Assembly: GCF_964340395.1 (NCBI RefSeq)
Contig: NC_135555.1
Coordinates: 17,048,746 to 17,112,745, forward strand
Direction of reading: 5' to 3'
Length of the DNA: 64,000 bases
Origin: Glandiceps talaboti
Taxonomy: Eukaryota > Hemichordata > Enteropneusta > Spengelidae
The translations under genes were made by a program, and so were the position numbers. Shown one piece after another: positions 1-13,135 of this stretch. The notes below the pieces were generated by a model. It did not search any database. It was not told where the DNA came from and saw only the letters and a program-made list of their open reading frames with translations. Every line of letters begins with the position of its first letter. Within the stretch, counting starts at the first letter, position 1.

Positions 1-967
1 TATTACTTTTTTCTAACTTCAAGAAACAATTATAGTTATGCAAATATTATATACAATAACGAAATTAAAATCACTCATCAATTGGTAAACTGTCCAGCTT
101 ATGGCTTTTTTTGGCGTATTTTCTTTTGTCCCTTTGTGCGGGCTGACGAAAGCTGACGTCACTCTACACAAAGTAAGGAGGTAGGAACCGCCTTTGGGAC
201 CTAGCAACACCGGTGAAATCCCGCCACTTCATCACGTTCCGCCGCAAGTTCTAGCCACGCATGCGTTTTTAAACAAGCTGACGATCGATACCTGCGTTTG
301 AGATGAAACTTGCGATTTTTTGTAGCGAAAAAGTGACCGAATATGAAATTGGTGACGTTGACGATAATTTTGAGCGCAGACAAGAACTGAATGGTTTAAT
401 TGAGAATATGACGTCATCAAGGTGATGTTGAGAGTTCAAGTTCCTTAAGTATAGGGCCCACACCGTGCACATGCACCAGTTTATAACATTCAACAAATTC
501 ACTGTAACAATAGCTGATGATGTCATGTTCAGTTCTTAAATTACTAAACAGCGAAGTTGTTATTCTTCAAAATCTTGCTCAGTGACACCTCAGCCGCTGT
601 GCCCTGTGACCATAAGTTCGCCTACCCGATGACGTCACATGTTTTGTCAAGGGAATACTTGGCGTAGTATTTCGATTTGTTATTCATTTTTTTGGCGAAT
701 TAAAAAAATGTTATTGATGGTTGTAATTTTTAAGTAATAAGGATAAATGAGTATAGCACAAACAATTTCCCTCATGCATATTTTCCTACACGCCGATGTA
801 CGGGTTCGTCCCGACCTATTCGCAAGACTTAGTGTCAAGAAATTAATATTGCCCGTCTGCGAGTACTTAATATAAACAGGTATCACACATGGAAAACCCA
901 TCATAAGAGAAGTAGGAATGAAATAAAATAAAAACAAAAATGAAATTAACTAGCTAAGGCCTAAGGC
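1..967. other. Gene-free DNA at left edge
   Basis: AT-rich sequence with several TGACGTCA/GACGTCA-type boxes (about 155, 410 and 630) but no open frame with recognisable protein similarity, no repeat array and no RNA gene that I can see. The short open frames present look random. Confidence 0.5.
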
Positions 968-979
968 CTAACAAAAACA

Positions 980-1310
980 ATTGTGTGGTTCCGATTACGC
1001 TCAATTTTAGAATAGGTGGGGTAGGTAGATTTTTTGTTGTATTTTTCATTATATATATATATTTCATGTGTGAGAGTCTAGTTCAAGTAGTTATGTTTTC
1101 TGTTGTTTTCCATATGGTCTCTGTGTTATTGGTTTGTTCTCACCAGATGTACAGCCATAACAGATTGGAAGAACAGTTTTACATTGTCTTTTTAAGTTGA
1201 TGTCAGTTTCCGCATCCACTTGCGAGACTTCACAATTTCTCGAAAACGTGAAAAAAGTTTAGGGTCGGCGTGAAAAACTAGGCGGGGTCTGGTAACCACA
1301 ACCAAACTAG
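980..1310 (+). repeat. Dispersed repeat family A, copy 1
   Basis: The two ends of this stretch (GTGTGGTT...GGTGGGGTAGGTAG near 982-1030 and AAAGTTTAGGG...GTGAAAAACTAGG...GGGGTCTGGTAACCA at 1255-1300) recur in reverse orientation at 33290-33665. The ends are conserved and the middles have diverged. No coding capacity is seen, so it is probably a short non-autonomous interspersed element of unknown class. Confidence 0.55.
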
Positions 1311-1574
1311 GCATAATTGTATGTGTGTCCAGAGAGGCTGATATGTTATTTTCTAGAGTCGAGGAAGTGTAAATGATCATTGTACCACTATAGGTCCGTG
1401 CCAGGGGTAATTATTTGTAAAACACTTTGAAAACATTGTGTGTTTAGCCAAGTCTGTGTTTTAAAAAAAACGTCATCTTGCATAGATATACATGTATTAT
1501 GAGGAAGTGACAGATGCCCTGTGTAGATTACGTGAAGTACTGATTGCCAAGTTCATTTTATTGACAAATCACTT

Positions 1575-1690
1575 CCTGTACGTACAATAACAAACGGTTT
1601 CATTTTACATTTGTTGAGTTACAAACACGGATTTTGTCTGTTTACTAAAAACATCCAAAATAGATAACCATTTCTCCGGTCCGTCATCCG
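1575..1690 (+). repeat. Degenerate half copy of the 1982-2337 palindromic element
   Basis: GTACGTACAATAAC, then a GAGTTACAAACACGG stretch and CATCCAAAATAGATAACC, appear in the same order as in the right arm of the palindromic element 500 bp downstream. The copy has many mismatches and no matching left arm, so it looks like an older, decayed copy. Confidence 0.5.
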
Positions 1691-1981
1691 TACAATCGTT
1701 TTAAATTACAATAAAGAATGAAATGCAAGCGTACAGATTAATGACAGTTTCTCTGATTTGGGTTGACATAGAGGTCAAAGGTTAATATAAACCAATTATA
1801 ATAACTTCAAAGTAATGAATAAGACAAAATACCATTTACAATGTTATGAGACCCGTGATAATCAAATCGTTGCATCTATTTACATTTTTTGATTGTTTTC
1901 TAGAGAAGGAAATTAATTGCTATGAGATATAATCAAATTGATTAATTTTTTTGGTATAATTTTACTAATTATTCACATTAA

Positions 1982-2337
1982 TTAAAGTGGCCATATGGAT
2001 GATGATTGGGTATCTATTTTTTTAATTTATAAAATAATGTTATCATGACGTCCTACTTGAAAAATCAAATGTGAAACAACATAAGCCAAGTCCTTGTTTG
2101 TAACTCAATACATTCTAGAAGCATAATAAATATGTAAAATGTTTGTTATTGTACGTACAATAACAATCTTTTTACATACTTTTTCAGCTTTATGCTCAGT
2201 ATTAGTTAAGTTACAAACACAGACTTGATCTATATTGTTTCACGTTGATTTTTCAAGTAGGAAGTCGTGATAAAATTGTTTTTATAAATTAAAAATCCAA
2301 AATAAATACCCAAACTTTATCCATATAGCCACTTTAA
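1982..2337. mobile_element. Full-length palindromic (foldback) MITE-like element, TTAA-bounded
   Basis: The left arm (1982-2144) is the reverse complement of the right arm (2165-2337) over nearly its whole length, with scattered mismatches. The arms meet at a perfect 20-bp palindrome at 2145-2164, built around GTACGTAC. Both outer ends read TTAA followed inward by AGTGGC (left) and its complement (right). TTAA is the target site of piggyBac-type transposases, so a non-autonomous TTAA-targeting element is the simplest reading, but no transposase is present here and the terminal bases are not ones I can assign to a named family. A transcript across it would fold into a hairpin of about 170 bp. 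Confidence 0.8.
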
Positions 2338-2520
2338 ATTGTGTTGATTAATATTTAACATCAATATCTGATTGACTATGTTACAATTTCCATGCTTTTT
2401 AATCTTTTTTAACTGTCGTAGATGTTTTTTTAACCTTTTGTTAATATGGTTTAATATATCAACTTTTTAATGTTTACGTCGTCTGTTTTCATTTTGCTAA
2501 AGTAACAATCTTGAACTATA

Positions 2521-3545
<1,025 letters not shown>

Positions 3546-3586
3546 CTTAACTAATATTGATTGATTGAATAATTGATTGATTGATT

Positions 3587-3740
3587 GAGTGAGTGAGTGA
3601 GTGAGTGAGTGAGTGAGTGAGTGAGTGAGTGAGTGAGTGAGTGAGTGAGTGAGTGAGTGAGTGAGTGAGTGAGTGAGTGAGTGAGTGAGTGAGTGAGTGA
3701 GTGAGTGAGTGAGTGAGTGAGTGAGTGAGTGAGTGAGTGA
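3587..3740 (+). repeat. (GAGT)n microsatellite
   Basis: About 38 uninterrupted GAGT units, preceded by a short TTGA run from which the array may have grown. It is read as Leu-Thr-His-Ser repeats on the other strand, which is an artefact of a 4-bp repeat read in triplets. Confidence 0.97.
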
Positions 3741-5239
3741 TAAAATGTTATTTTGACCTCTATAGTAAAAAGTTGTAGAGTGCCCCATGTTTTTCCCTTT
3801 ATTTCAACTCAGAACTGGGTTGAGTTTTCTTGAATCTAGTAACAATTTATATTCCCCAATAATTGTTTTCGCTCTGCCACGGGAAAAAACGAGTGACCTA
3901 AGGAGGCTTTGTCACAAGACTCGCTAGTCGAGTAGTAATAACCCATACACTTAGCTCACAAGGATTTTCCGGCTGAATGAAGAAAAATATTGGAGAAAAA
4001 CATAATTATACCGGCGCCTGTAGCATCAAGTAGTATCGGGAAAGTAATGTCAATTTTGAAAGTTTCGACTTATATTTCGAACACAGCAAAACCAGTGACG
4101 TAGACACGCGTTGTCGTGACGTAGAACGACTAGGGTATATATTCCATATTTTCTATTCAACTTGGCTCGTGCATGGTATAGCACAAAAATAGAAGATTTT
4201 GATGTGAACACTATATTGTACTTAATTTCAAACATGACAACGATTTCATTTCGACTATAGATAAAATCAAGACTGACAAAATGTGCATTTGCTAATAACA
4301 TCAGATATTTCAGACACTTTCAGTAGTGGTAGGTTTTAACACATGCAAAGGTTAATTCCGAAACGTAAGCTATCTATCACTGTATTGGACTGAGGACATT
4401 TTATCTCTTACTATGTTTTTTTCATTTGTTTTTGTTTTTGTTTTTTCAAAGGATAGGTTTCCTGGGGGTAATTTTCTGCCGAAATCAAGCAGTTATCAAA
4501 TAAAAGTGTAATAACCGACTAAAAACTACAGAAACAACAACAACTAACAAGGAGTCGTTACATTCTTCACATCTAATTATCCAAGCCGTTAATCACATTT
4601 TACGTGGAAATAATTGCAGTAATCCCAAAAATATATGCATATGTAGCAAACCAAACTACAGCAATTAAACGGACTGTAAAGCGAAACAAAAGAGCGGCCT
4701 TGAGACGGCTAACGGCGACAACTAAACCCGGTGTTTTTGCGAGTGTTGCATTTGCATATACCAATTACCTTTTCAAAAAGTAAAACAGAAAGTCGATGGA
4801 AGGTATCAATGACATGTTTTCAGACAGCCAATTTCCATTTAAAGTTAAAACGGTTGCATAAGAAGATTTTTGAATTTAAGACAAAAGGGTTTAATTTTAG
4901 GAATCAGGAAATTAACATTACAATTAACGACGACGACTGTCGACAGACACGTTACGTCACTGAGTCGTGAGGTTATTAGAGTTCACTTGATGAAGTTGAC
5001 CACAAACCTTAGAATTTAGAATTTAGAAATACTAAAAAAAGAAATTGACATTATTTCCACAAGAGTGAAATTGTTCATACACTGCAGCTCTTCTGAAAAA
5101 AAAAAACTGTTACAGCGTAAAGCGCTCATAAAATAAATCGTTCATGCACAGACAAGAAAAATGTTTCTTCCTTGCCTGTGGATTATGCAACTTCGTCAAC
5201 TTACTGGGCATCCGGTTTAACAAACTTTATATATAAACT
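3741..5239. other. Gene-free DNA
   Basis: AT-rich unique sequence. The short open frames (for example around 4050-4301 and 4731-4970) show no domain or motif. No repeat array or RNA gene is recognised. Confidence 0.5.
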
Positions 5240-5406
5240 TTAGAACATTTCTAGGATTAATCAAAGTATTTCTAATATCGAGGATAACGTTTTGTTCTCT
5301 CTTGGTAACGTAATGTGGTAAATTTACGAACAGCTGACATAGAGTCAAATATATATATATATATATTCAACAGAAAATGTCTACAAATTAAGGGTTTGAA
5401 TTTTCA

Positions 5407-5466
<60 letters not shown>

Positions 5467-5533
5467 AGGGAGGGAGGGAGGGAGGGAGGGAAAGAGAGAG
5501 GGCGGGGGCGGGGGGAAATAGAGGGGAGAGGCA
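5240..5533 (+). repeat. Dispersed repeat family B, copy 1, with AG/GGGA satellite
   Basis: A unique part (CTAGGATTAATC..., then AACGTTTTGTTCTCTCTTGG at about 5288) is followed by (AG)n at 5409-5458, (GGGA)n to about 5490, and a tail GGCGGGGGCGGGGG...ATAGAGGGGAGAGGCA. The same order and the same tail occur at 9921-10434. The satellite is therefore part of the repeated unit, not an independent expansion. Confidence 0.8.
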
Positions 5534-5566
5534 CACACACAAAAAGTCTAGAGACACACAGACAGA

Positions 5567-5589
5567 GACAGACAGACAGACAGCCAGGC

Positions 5590-5626
<37 letters not shown>

Positions 5627-5653
5627 CAGACAGACAGACATACAGACAGACAG
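5567..5653 (+). repeat. (GACA)n microsatellite
   Basis: GACA units with a few interruptions (GAGACA, CCAGGCA), directly downstream of the family B copy. On the opposite strand it is read as Cys-Leu-Ser-Val repeats, which are not coding. Confidence 0.9.
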
Positions 5654-8002
5654 AGAGTGGAGGGGGAGGGGTATACCACAGGCACGGAATCTGGCTGTGA
5701 GCATTTAATACATGGCATAATGTCATTCCAACAAGATTGTTTTGATCTTTTTATTGTTTCTCTTACATGTCGCTCTTGTTTTTATCTCATTGTCCGGTAA
5801 ATGTCGGATTCTTTTGTGTCTATTCTTCCTGTTGAATTGTAAATAACGTTGTGTAACAGTACCACCAGACACGTATTTATAGACTTTATCAGGTTTACAA
5901 AATATTCATTCATCGTATTAAAAAAACGCAACAGCAGACTTCTTTGCGGCAAGGCACGACACGTCGTGTATAAGTATAAGCTTCCTATCAATTTACGGCA
6001 AAGGTACGCCAGTGGAAAACTGAATTGCGCTAAAACACGGAGAATTTCAAAAAACATTCAAGTATAACCTGTTGCCAGGACAACGAAAAAATAACTTAAA
6101 AAACACGTGAAATTGAACCAAACATTTAATTTGTGGAAAAATTTGGCAAATTCAAGTCTTGGTAGGCATACGTCTTTATTATGAACCGGAAATATCGAGA
6201 TTATAGCGCATCTGGTTGAGAGGCAGTCGATGAGACAATACTACTAGTGCTATCTATCTATCTTTGTTCTCCATCGCAATCCTTTTTTTTGTTCATCTTT
6301 GTTTCATAAAAGTAAAAAAAAAGCAGTTTTAAAAGAGATAAAACTAAAGATGCCATTTGTCGAAACGTCAGATTTGTAACGATTACTTAAATAACGCGGA
6401 CCCAAGTTTGATCGGTATCCTCGTTCCAGAACAATTTACCGTCATTAATCATGGCCGACGATCATCATAACAAAATGCTCACTTCTACAGAAAAAAAGTA
6501 TTATCGAATACCAGGAAATGGCCATTAAGTATGAATATATAGAGTAAACGTTCATTTTAGTAATGTGAACGTGATGTTAGCAATTTCGTACAGTAATTTA
6601 ATATAAAACTGAGATACTATGTTCACAGGCCAATGTTTACGATGTTCTATTTCTCAATAAAAACATTTCTGAAAACTTAAGGTTTGTTCAAAACCAGATA
6701 AGGCCGGTTAAGGCACAGAGATTTTATTACAAGGGCTATTTTCAGTGATAACTTTTTCGTTTCATTTCTTGATCGTCACCAGAAAAAAAAAGGAGGAAAA
6801 CAGAAACTAAAATGTTATTTTACTCTAATTCTATTTTTTCAATTTTTTTTTGGTGGGGGGGGGGGGGGTAATCTTGAATTGGTGACTTAGGCATTTGTAA
6901 CACTAACAGTATGAACGTGTACTGTTATTTTCACTTTTTGCACCAAAGCATATGAGCTCAATGCATCCTAGGAAATTTCCCAAAATGGAGGTTAGAGTTA
7001 ATAACACATTTTCTATGCATTGTGAAATGCTACAAACTACACGAGAGCCATCTTTAACAATAAAATCATCCTTACTTTAATTTTATTTTAAAAAAAACCC
7101 GTAATATTTTAGTCTGAAGCCCGTGACCTTTGACCCAATTAAACATAGCAGTAAACCGATATATACGTGAACGTTTGATTGGGTCGGTTATATTTCAACG
7201 TTTAATCACACTATTGATATTTATGTCTTTGTGTGTGTCTGTGTGTCATAACAGTAGTCTTGATTCAAATCTCCAATAATGCACGAGGCTAGGCTGCTAA
7301 TTGGTTTGTGTTCTTGTATCAATCTCGTCAGAGTGTGACTTTTATCTGATCACGCGCTCGTAAGTCGACAAGAAGGACATCCGAGATTTCATGATAAGCG
7401 TCAAGGTGTAAATTCTAGAGAGAGAGAGAGAAAAAAAAATATGAAGGCGAGTTAAGATCAGTGCGCCAAATCGGTATAAACTATCTGTTAAATGACGACG
7501 ATCTGTTCCATCATGAAATTTGGCGGGAAAATGCCAAACAAAAAGTTGCTGAATTGTATTTGGACACCGTTGATGTTCATATCGTTTCGTTATCCAAGAT
7601 GTTTCAATTGAACAAATTTCGCATGTTTTTTTACCTTCCTTATTTAAAAACAACAATTTCAACAAAACAATTAACTAGAACCCCCCCCCCCCTACAATGA
7701 TGTCAAAATATATCTAACAAGGAAAGTTAAAACTGATTAAATTTCCAAAACGCGCAGAAAAGTGAGGAGTTTATGGAGGTAAGTTTATAAGCGTGGCGGA
7801 ACACACTATAAATGTTCACTGTTCTAAAGAGTGTGTATTTCTTTCTCCAAGACAATTTTGTCATTTTTGTACTTGACATTTTTTTCAGAGAGCTTATCCT
7901 ATGACAATACATTTTGCACGAAAGAAATTTAAGTTACGCGTCAAACGCAATTCTTGTGACAATTGGATGTTAACAATGACACGTTTCTGTGTTTATTTGC
8001 CG
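5654..8002. other. Gene-free DNA with a G14 tract
   Basis: No recognisable gene. A run of 14 G occurs at 6855-6868 and a short C run at 7681-7692. The small open frames (5782-6067, 7342-7912) have no recognisable domain. Confidence 0.5.

Positions 8003-8068
<66 letters not shown>
8003..8068 (+). repeat. (CTGT)n microsatellite
   Basis: About 16 units of GTCT/CTGT, uninterrupted. Confidence 0.95.
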
Positions 8069-8634
8069 GTGCGTGTGCCTATATACGGACATGCTGTACA
8101 TCAACATATTTCTTGATGCAATTGATAAAGAGATAAATAAACATGTAAATAAATAATATAATCAATCACAAAATAAATCAAATATTGTGAACTGCCAATA
8201 TGAGAAAGGTTGTGTTGTTATTTTTAATATATTTGCATACTTATTAGCATGACCGATATCGATATGTTACAGGATGTTGTTGCCTAGGGTGTTCGTATTA
8301 CTTTGAAATCACTTTCACAAATTATAAAACAATATTGTTATTACATTTTTTCAATATTTCACTCGAGATGGGACAGTATGCTTCATTTGCTACGGCCAAT
8401 TATCTTTTCATTGGTCGTCTTAATACTGTCTGTATATTTGGTACGGTTTCAATGTTCACTAGGCTACGAGTACCAGGTTTCTTGCGCTACGTTTCATTAC
8501 ACTTGAAGCCAATTAAGTTGAAACAAAAAAACCGCTAACTGTTCGACAAAGTCTTACTAACATTCGACAAAACTTTAAAGTACAATGTTGCCTTTTAATA
8601 TGTGCCTGAACAAAACACACGATACATTGTTACA

Positions 8635-8767
8635 ATGTATATGATTTGGGGACGGTCTGATAAAATAATGGTAGCTCATGCTAAAACTTAACCAAATTCG
8701 TTACATTTCCTTTGCATGAGCTACCATTATCTTAATTCTTATCAGACCGTCCCCAAATCATATACAT
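8635..8767. mobile_element. 133-bp perfect-stem hairpin, MITE-like
   Basis: Terminal arms 8635-8661 and 8741-8767 are perfect 27-bp inverted repeats containing GGGGACGGTCTGAT and its complement. A second perfect 17-bp inner stem pairs 8665-8681 with 8714-8730 (contains GGTAGCTCATGC). Only about 32 bp of loop and a short bulge on the right arm separate the stems. The preserved pairing suggests a young insertion or selection on the fold. No clear target-site duplication could be read. Confidence 0.75.
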
Positions 8768-9920
8768 ATTACTAACATTGCTAAATATCACCATCTACTT
8801 CGACAAATGTCTTACTAACATTGCTATTATCTAATCTATACTAAACAAAACCTTTAAAATGTCTAATATCAATGATTAAATGTTTCAATAACGTCATGTT
8901 GTATTCATTTGAAGTTAACTCTCAAATGTTAAAGGGAAATCAACTGAGTTTATACGTATTCTGTGGTAATTTTTGCTGCATGTTAAAAAGTCACAAAGGG
9001 CAAATGAAATAGTGTACGCACTGAAACACTGACAGTACACAACTCAAACCCGGTATTCGATATTCAGGCATAATATGTAAATATCGCGATGGCGTACTTT
9101 AGTATACACAAAACTCAAATGTCGACGAAATTCATATACTATCAACTGTACTGATGATGTCAGAGGATAATTTTAAGATCATAGCATCTAGAAGGCATGC
9201 ACCGCTGTTAACGCTATACCACTGCAGAGTACTTTGAAAGAGTTTACCTGTATATATTTTCACTCTGATACAAGAACTCTAACTTCGGCTTGTATTATCA
9301 ACATTAAAGCAACATAGTTTAAAAGAGTTTACATGTATATATTTTCACTCGGATACAGGAAATCTAAAGTCAGCTTGTACTTTTTATTTTTAAACTGTCA
9401 CAATCTTAGTTCATAAGCTTTTTACTCAAAATAAAAAGTTAATGTCAATGCATGATTTCTATAGATAGAACATTATATGATTATGACTGTCATTGTTCGA
9501 ACAGTTGACTGTACACAGCGGGGATTTCCTGAACATTTTTTGGTACGTGTAATAAATTACGTCATCGGATCGTTTATGAGTTATATCTTAATAATAATAT
9601 ACCAGGTTTGAGTTCAGTCAATTGCAAATGGTGATTTTAAATGTGCTTTAGTAAGTACAATATTACGAGAACCTTTTAAAGATACAGTAAAAACTACACC
9701 TGAACACGTGTAAACTCACCCTGTGCCCCTTTAATGTAATATTCTCCAAGATTGTTACCAGATAAAAGATCACAGTGAATTCGTAACAAGTAATTACTGC
9801 CTTGTAATCATTAACTTAATTACAATTATTATTAATAAAAATAATGTATCAAAGCCATCTCCAATCACAGTAATTATTATACACAAAAGGTAACTACTAA
9901 CTGTAAGCACCTATTATTTA
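8768..9920. other. Gene-free DNA
   Basis: Unique AT-rich sequence. A short direct repeat (AGAGTTTACCTGTATATATT at about 9240 and a near copy at about 9323) is the only structure seen. Confidence 0.5.
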
Positions 9921-10434
<514 letters not shown>

Positions 10435-10700
10435 CGTGTTTTCGGATTGTATTCAGTACCTTGAAAAAACGTTTACTCCAGCAAATTTAAAAAAAACAAA
10501 ACAATGTTTTTATTTCGCCGGATTTCAATAATACGCTCAGGATGGGGTGTCATGTCTCACTTGCTGTGCAAAATTTGTATATGAAAATTTCAGTGTCGAC
10601 CCTGCAGCTCCAGGGGCCGGCCTCGCCTTGGCTTCAGTAGTTGTCGATACAAAGACCCATACACAGATTCCACGATTGATGAACTGTCCTAGATTTGGCG

Positions 10701-10740
10701 TGATATGATATGATATGATATGATATGATATGATATGATA
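10701..10740 (+). repeat. (TGATA)n microsatellite
   Basis: Eight perfect pentamer units. Confidence 0.95.
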
Positions 10741-10874
10741 TAACTACAACGAAAGTAACGAAACTTGACAGAAATATCGTCTGGCTCGACAATAATCTTA
10801 TCATCATGATTGCTACATTTTATCGTTTGGCCAGACAAATATCTCAGAGATATTGCTAAATCTTATCGTCTGCA

Positions 10875-10897
10875 CCATCACCACCACCACCACCACC

Positions 10898-10952
<55 letters not shown>

Positions 10953-10990
10953 CCACCACCACCAACAACAACAACAACAACAACAACAAC
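10875..10990 (+). repeat. CAC/CAA trinucleotide array
   Basis: A (CAC)n run, a (CAA)n run, a short CAC run and another CAA run. It reads as His/Gln tracts in one frame, but the surrounding frame (10810-11028) is short and has no other protein character, so no gene is called. Confidence 0.93.
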
Positions 10991-12719
10991 TGCTGCTCGT
11001 ACTGGAAACGAGCTATTATTTGATGTAAACAACATGATTACTGTAACAGTAGTAATTGCTGTCTGTGCGCATGGTGTGTGATATATAATTTTAACATTAT
11101 GAATATACCTCTGCATACCTCATCAAAGAGTAAAAAGCAAATTGACCACAACCAACAACGATAAACTTTATTAATTAAATAATCAAGCCGACTACGTGTC
11201 CTGTCTCTTTAAACGCTGTTGCCATGGTCACGCCAGTCTTGGGCGATATGGATATATTTTTTCCCATGAGGGTTAAAGAAAGAACAAACAATGTCCTCAA
11301 TCTTCTGTATTTCTCTCAGAAGGCTCATTAATTTTAATTATTCATTACTGGTATCAACAAGTTTCAAATTAAAATTGTCGGAGAATGTCGATACCGTAGC
11401 TTAAATAATCAACATGCTTATGAGAAAATTCCGTTGCTATTGTTCGCCCCAGACTCAAACATATTTTAATTCAACTGTTGTTTTGAAAATTGCTATAAAA
11501 TAATGGAATTTTTTTCTTTTGTCTGTATTTTTTCCTCTAGTTACCTATTGTTTATTTTACTGTAAAGAATTTGGTTCTTATGTAAACCGTCTGTGATGTT
11601 AATTGTCATTAATTTCTGCATTCACTACAGCAAATATTTCGATTTAAAACTCAAGTTGAATCACCTTGTCTGCAACAAAAACTGCACCCCGGAATTGAAT
11701 ATATTAATAAGGCATACGCCTTTAATATAGTCTGTATTTTGACGCGGATTATATTTTGTCATATTCTTAAAAAGCATTCTGAAATATTTTTTTGAAAATT
11801 TAAATACTGATTGTGTGCACATAACCTATAATATGCGATATAATAATCAGCATGTATAATGCACATTCTCTGTTCTATACACATGTTACAGAACGCGCAC
11901 TACTCACTGAGGATTCGAACACATTAAATATAACCCGTTTTAATGCTATAATTTCAGCAGCGAAAATAGTATTAAAGATAAATTACAAAAAACTCAAGAC
12001 GACTGTTGACAGGTCTAGCCTTAATAGTGTGCAACTTTACTGTACTTTGGTGGCTAGTTTTGTATCGTATGCTATCGGAATAAACATAATTCAACAAGTT
12101 GAACTTGGAACTGAAACTATTTGAATCACGTCTGGCAACTGATAAAAACTTTGTCATCCATAGTATTCATATTATGGTATTAAAATAATATTGTGGGTGT
12201 ATATTGTTCGAAAAGAACTGTGCTATTTCTAAACTGTACTCTCAAATGTGCTGTCAAACCAGCATTTGCATACTTCAAAAAACAAACATAAATGGGGAGA
12301 TGATCCCCATAAATGGTAAAACAGCTTTTGGGGTCGAGATTACTTTTCAGGCACCGTATTCATCTGTATACACGGTCAAACACTTTCACTCAACAGTTCG
12401 ATACATAATTATGATCACCTTAAATAGCAATGGTCAATTCAATCAGTTATTTCATACAGGATAAGAAAGAGAAACAAATCTCCAAAATAATTACTGTGTT
12501 TCTCGAAACAGGCCCTTCATTTCTCCTTGTTCAACTTGGTTGAAAATTGATATCATTTTGTGTTGGAAGCAAAATATTAGGTTAACTTTAGTCGTGGAAA
12601 CGACTTGAACATCGATATCTTGATACATAATTATATAGATAGAGTTATTGAATACTGAACGATATATTAAGACTACCACAGAAGCCACACTTGGAAAAAA
12701 TCTTCCTAGTATTGGTGCG
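10991..12719. other. Gene-free DNA
   Basis: AT-rich unique sequence. Short open frames at 11852-12157, 12204-12464 and 12491-12688 have no recognisable domain. Confidence 0.5.
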
Positions 12720-13135
12720 TTTTACTGTAAATCTTACTAAGATTACTATATTTTATCATCTGGCTCCAGAAAAATCTTACTAACCTCGAAACATTTTATC
12801 GAATGATCCACACAATCTTAAATCTGACTAACATTGGTAAATTTGATCGCATGGCCCACAATACTTTTTATCGTATGGGCCCCTACACAAATCTTACTAA
12901 CATCGCTACATTTTATCTTAAGGCCCACAAAATTCTTACTATAATTGCTACATTTTATCATATGGCGCCACAGAAATCTTACCATTGCAACACTGCTACG
13001 TTTTATTGTCTGCTTCCACTAATATCTCATTGACATTACTACATTGTATCGTTTGGCCCAACAAATATCTTACTGACATTGCTACATTGTGTCGTATGGC
13101 CCCACAACAATTTAACTAAAAATGCTGTATTTAAT
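12720..13135 (+). repeat. Degenerate tandem repeat, about 43-bp period
   Basis: About nine diverged units share ATCTTACTAAC, then ATTGCTACATTTTATC, then (A/G)TATGGCCCCACA. A further partial unit of the same family lies at about 10780-10870 next to the CAC/CAA array. Units differ by many substitutions, so the array is old. Confidence 0.75.

Noticed and set aside
5381-5726. Cys/Leu/Ser/Val-rich secreted-looking peptides
   Set aside because: Translations of the AG, GGGA and GACA satellites in shifted frames.
10810-11028. His/Gln-rich small protein
   Set aside because: Produced by the CAC/CAA array. The flanks are short, with no domain, splice context or neighbours that suggest a gene.
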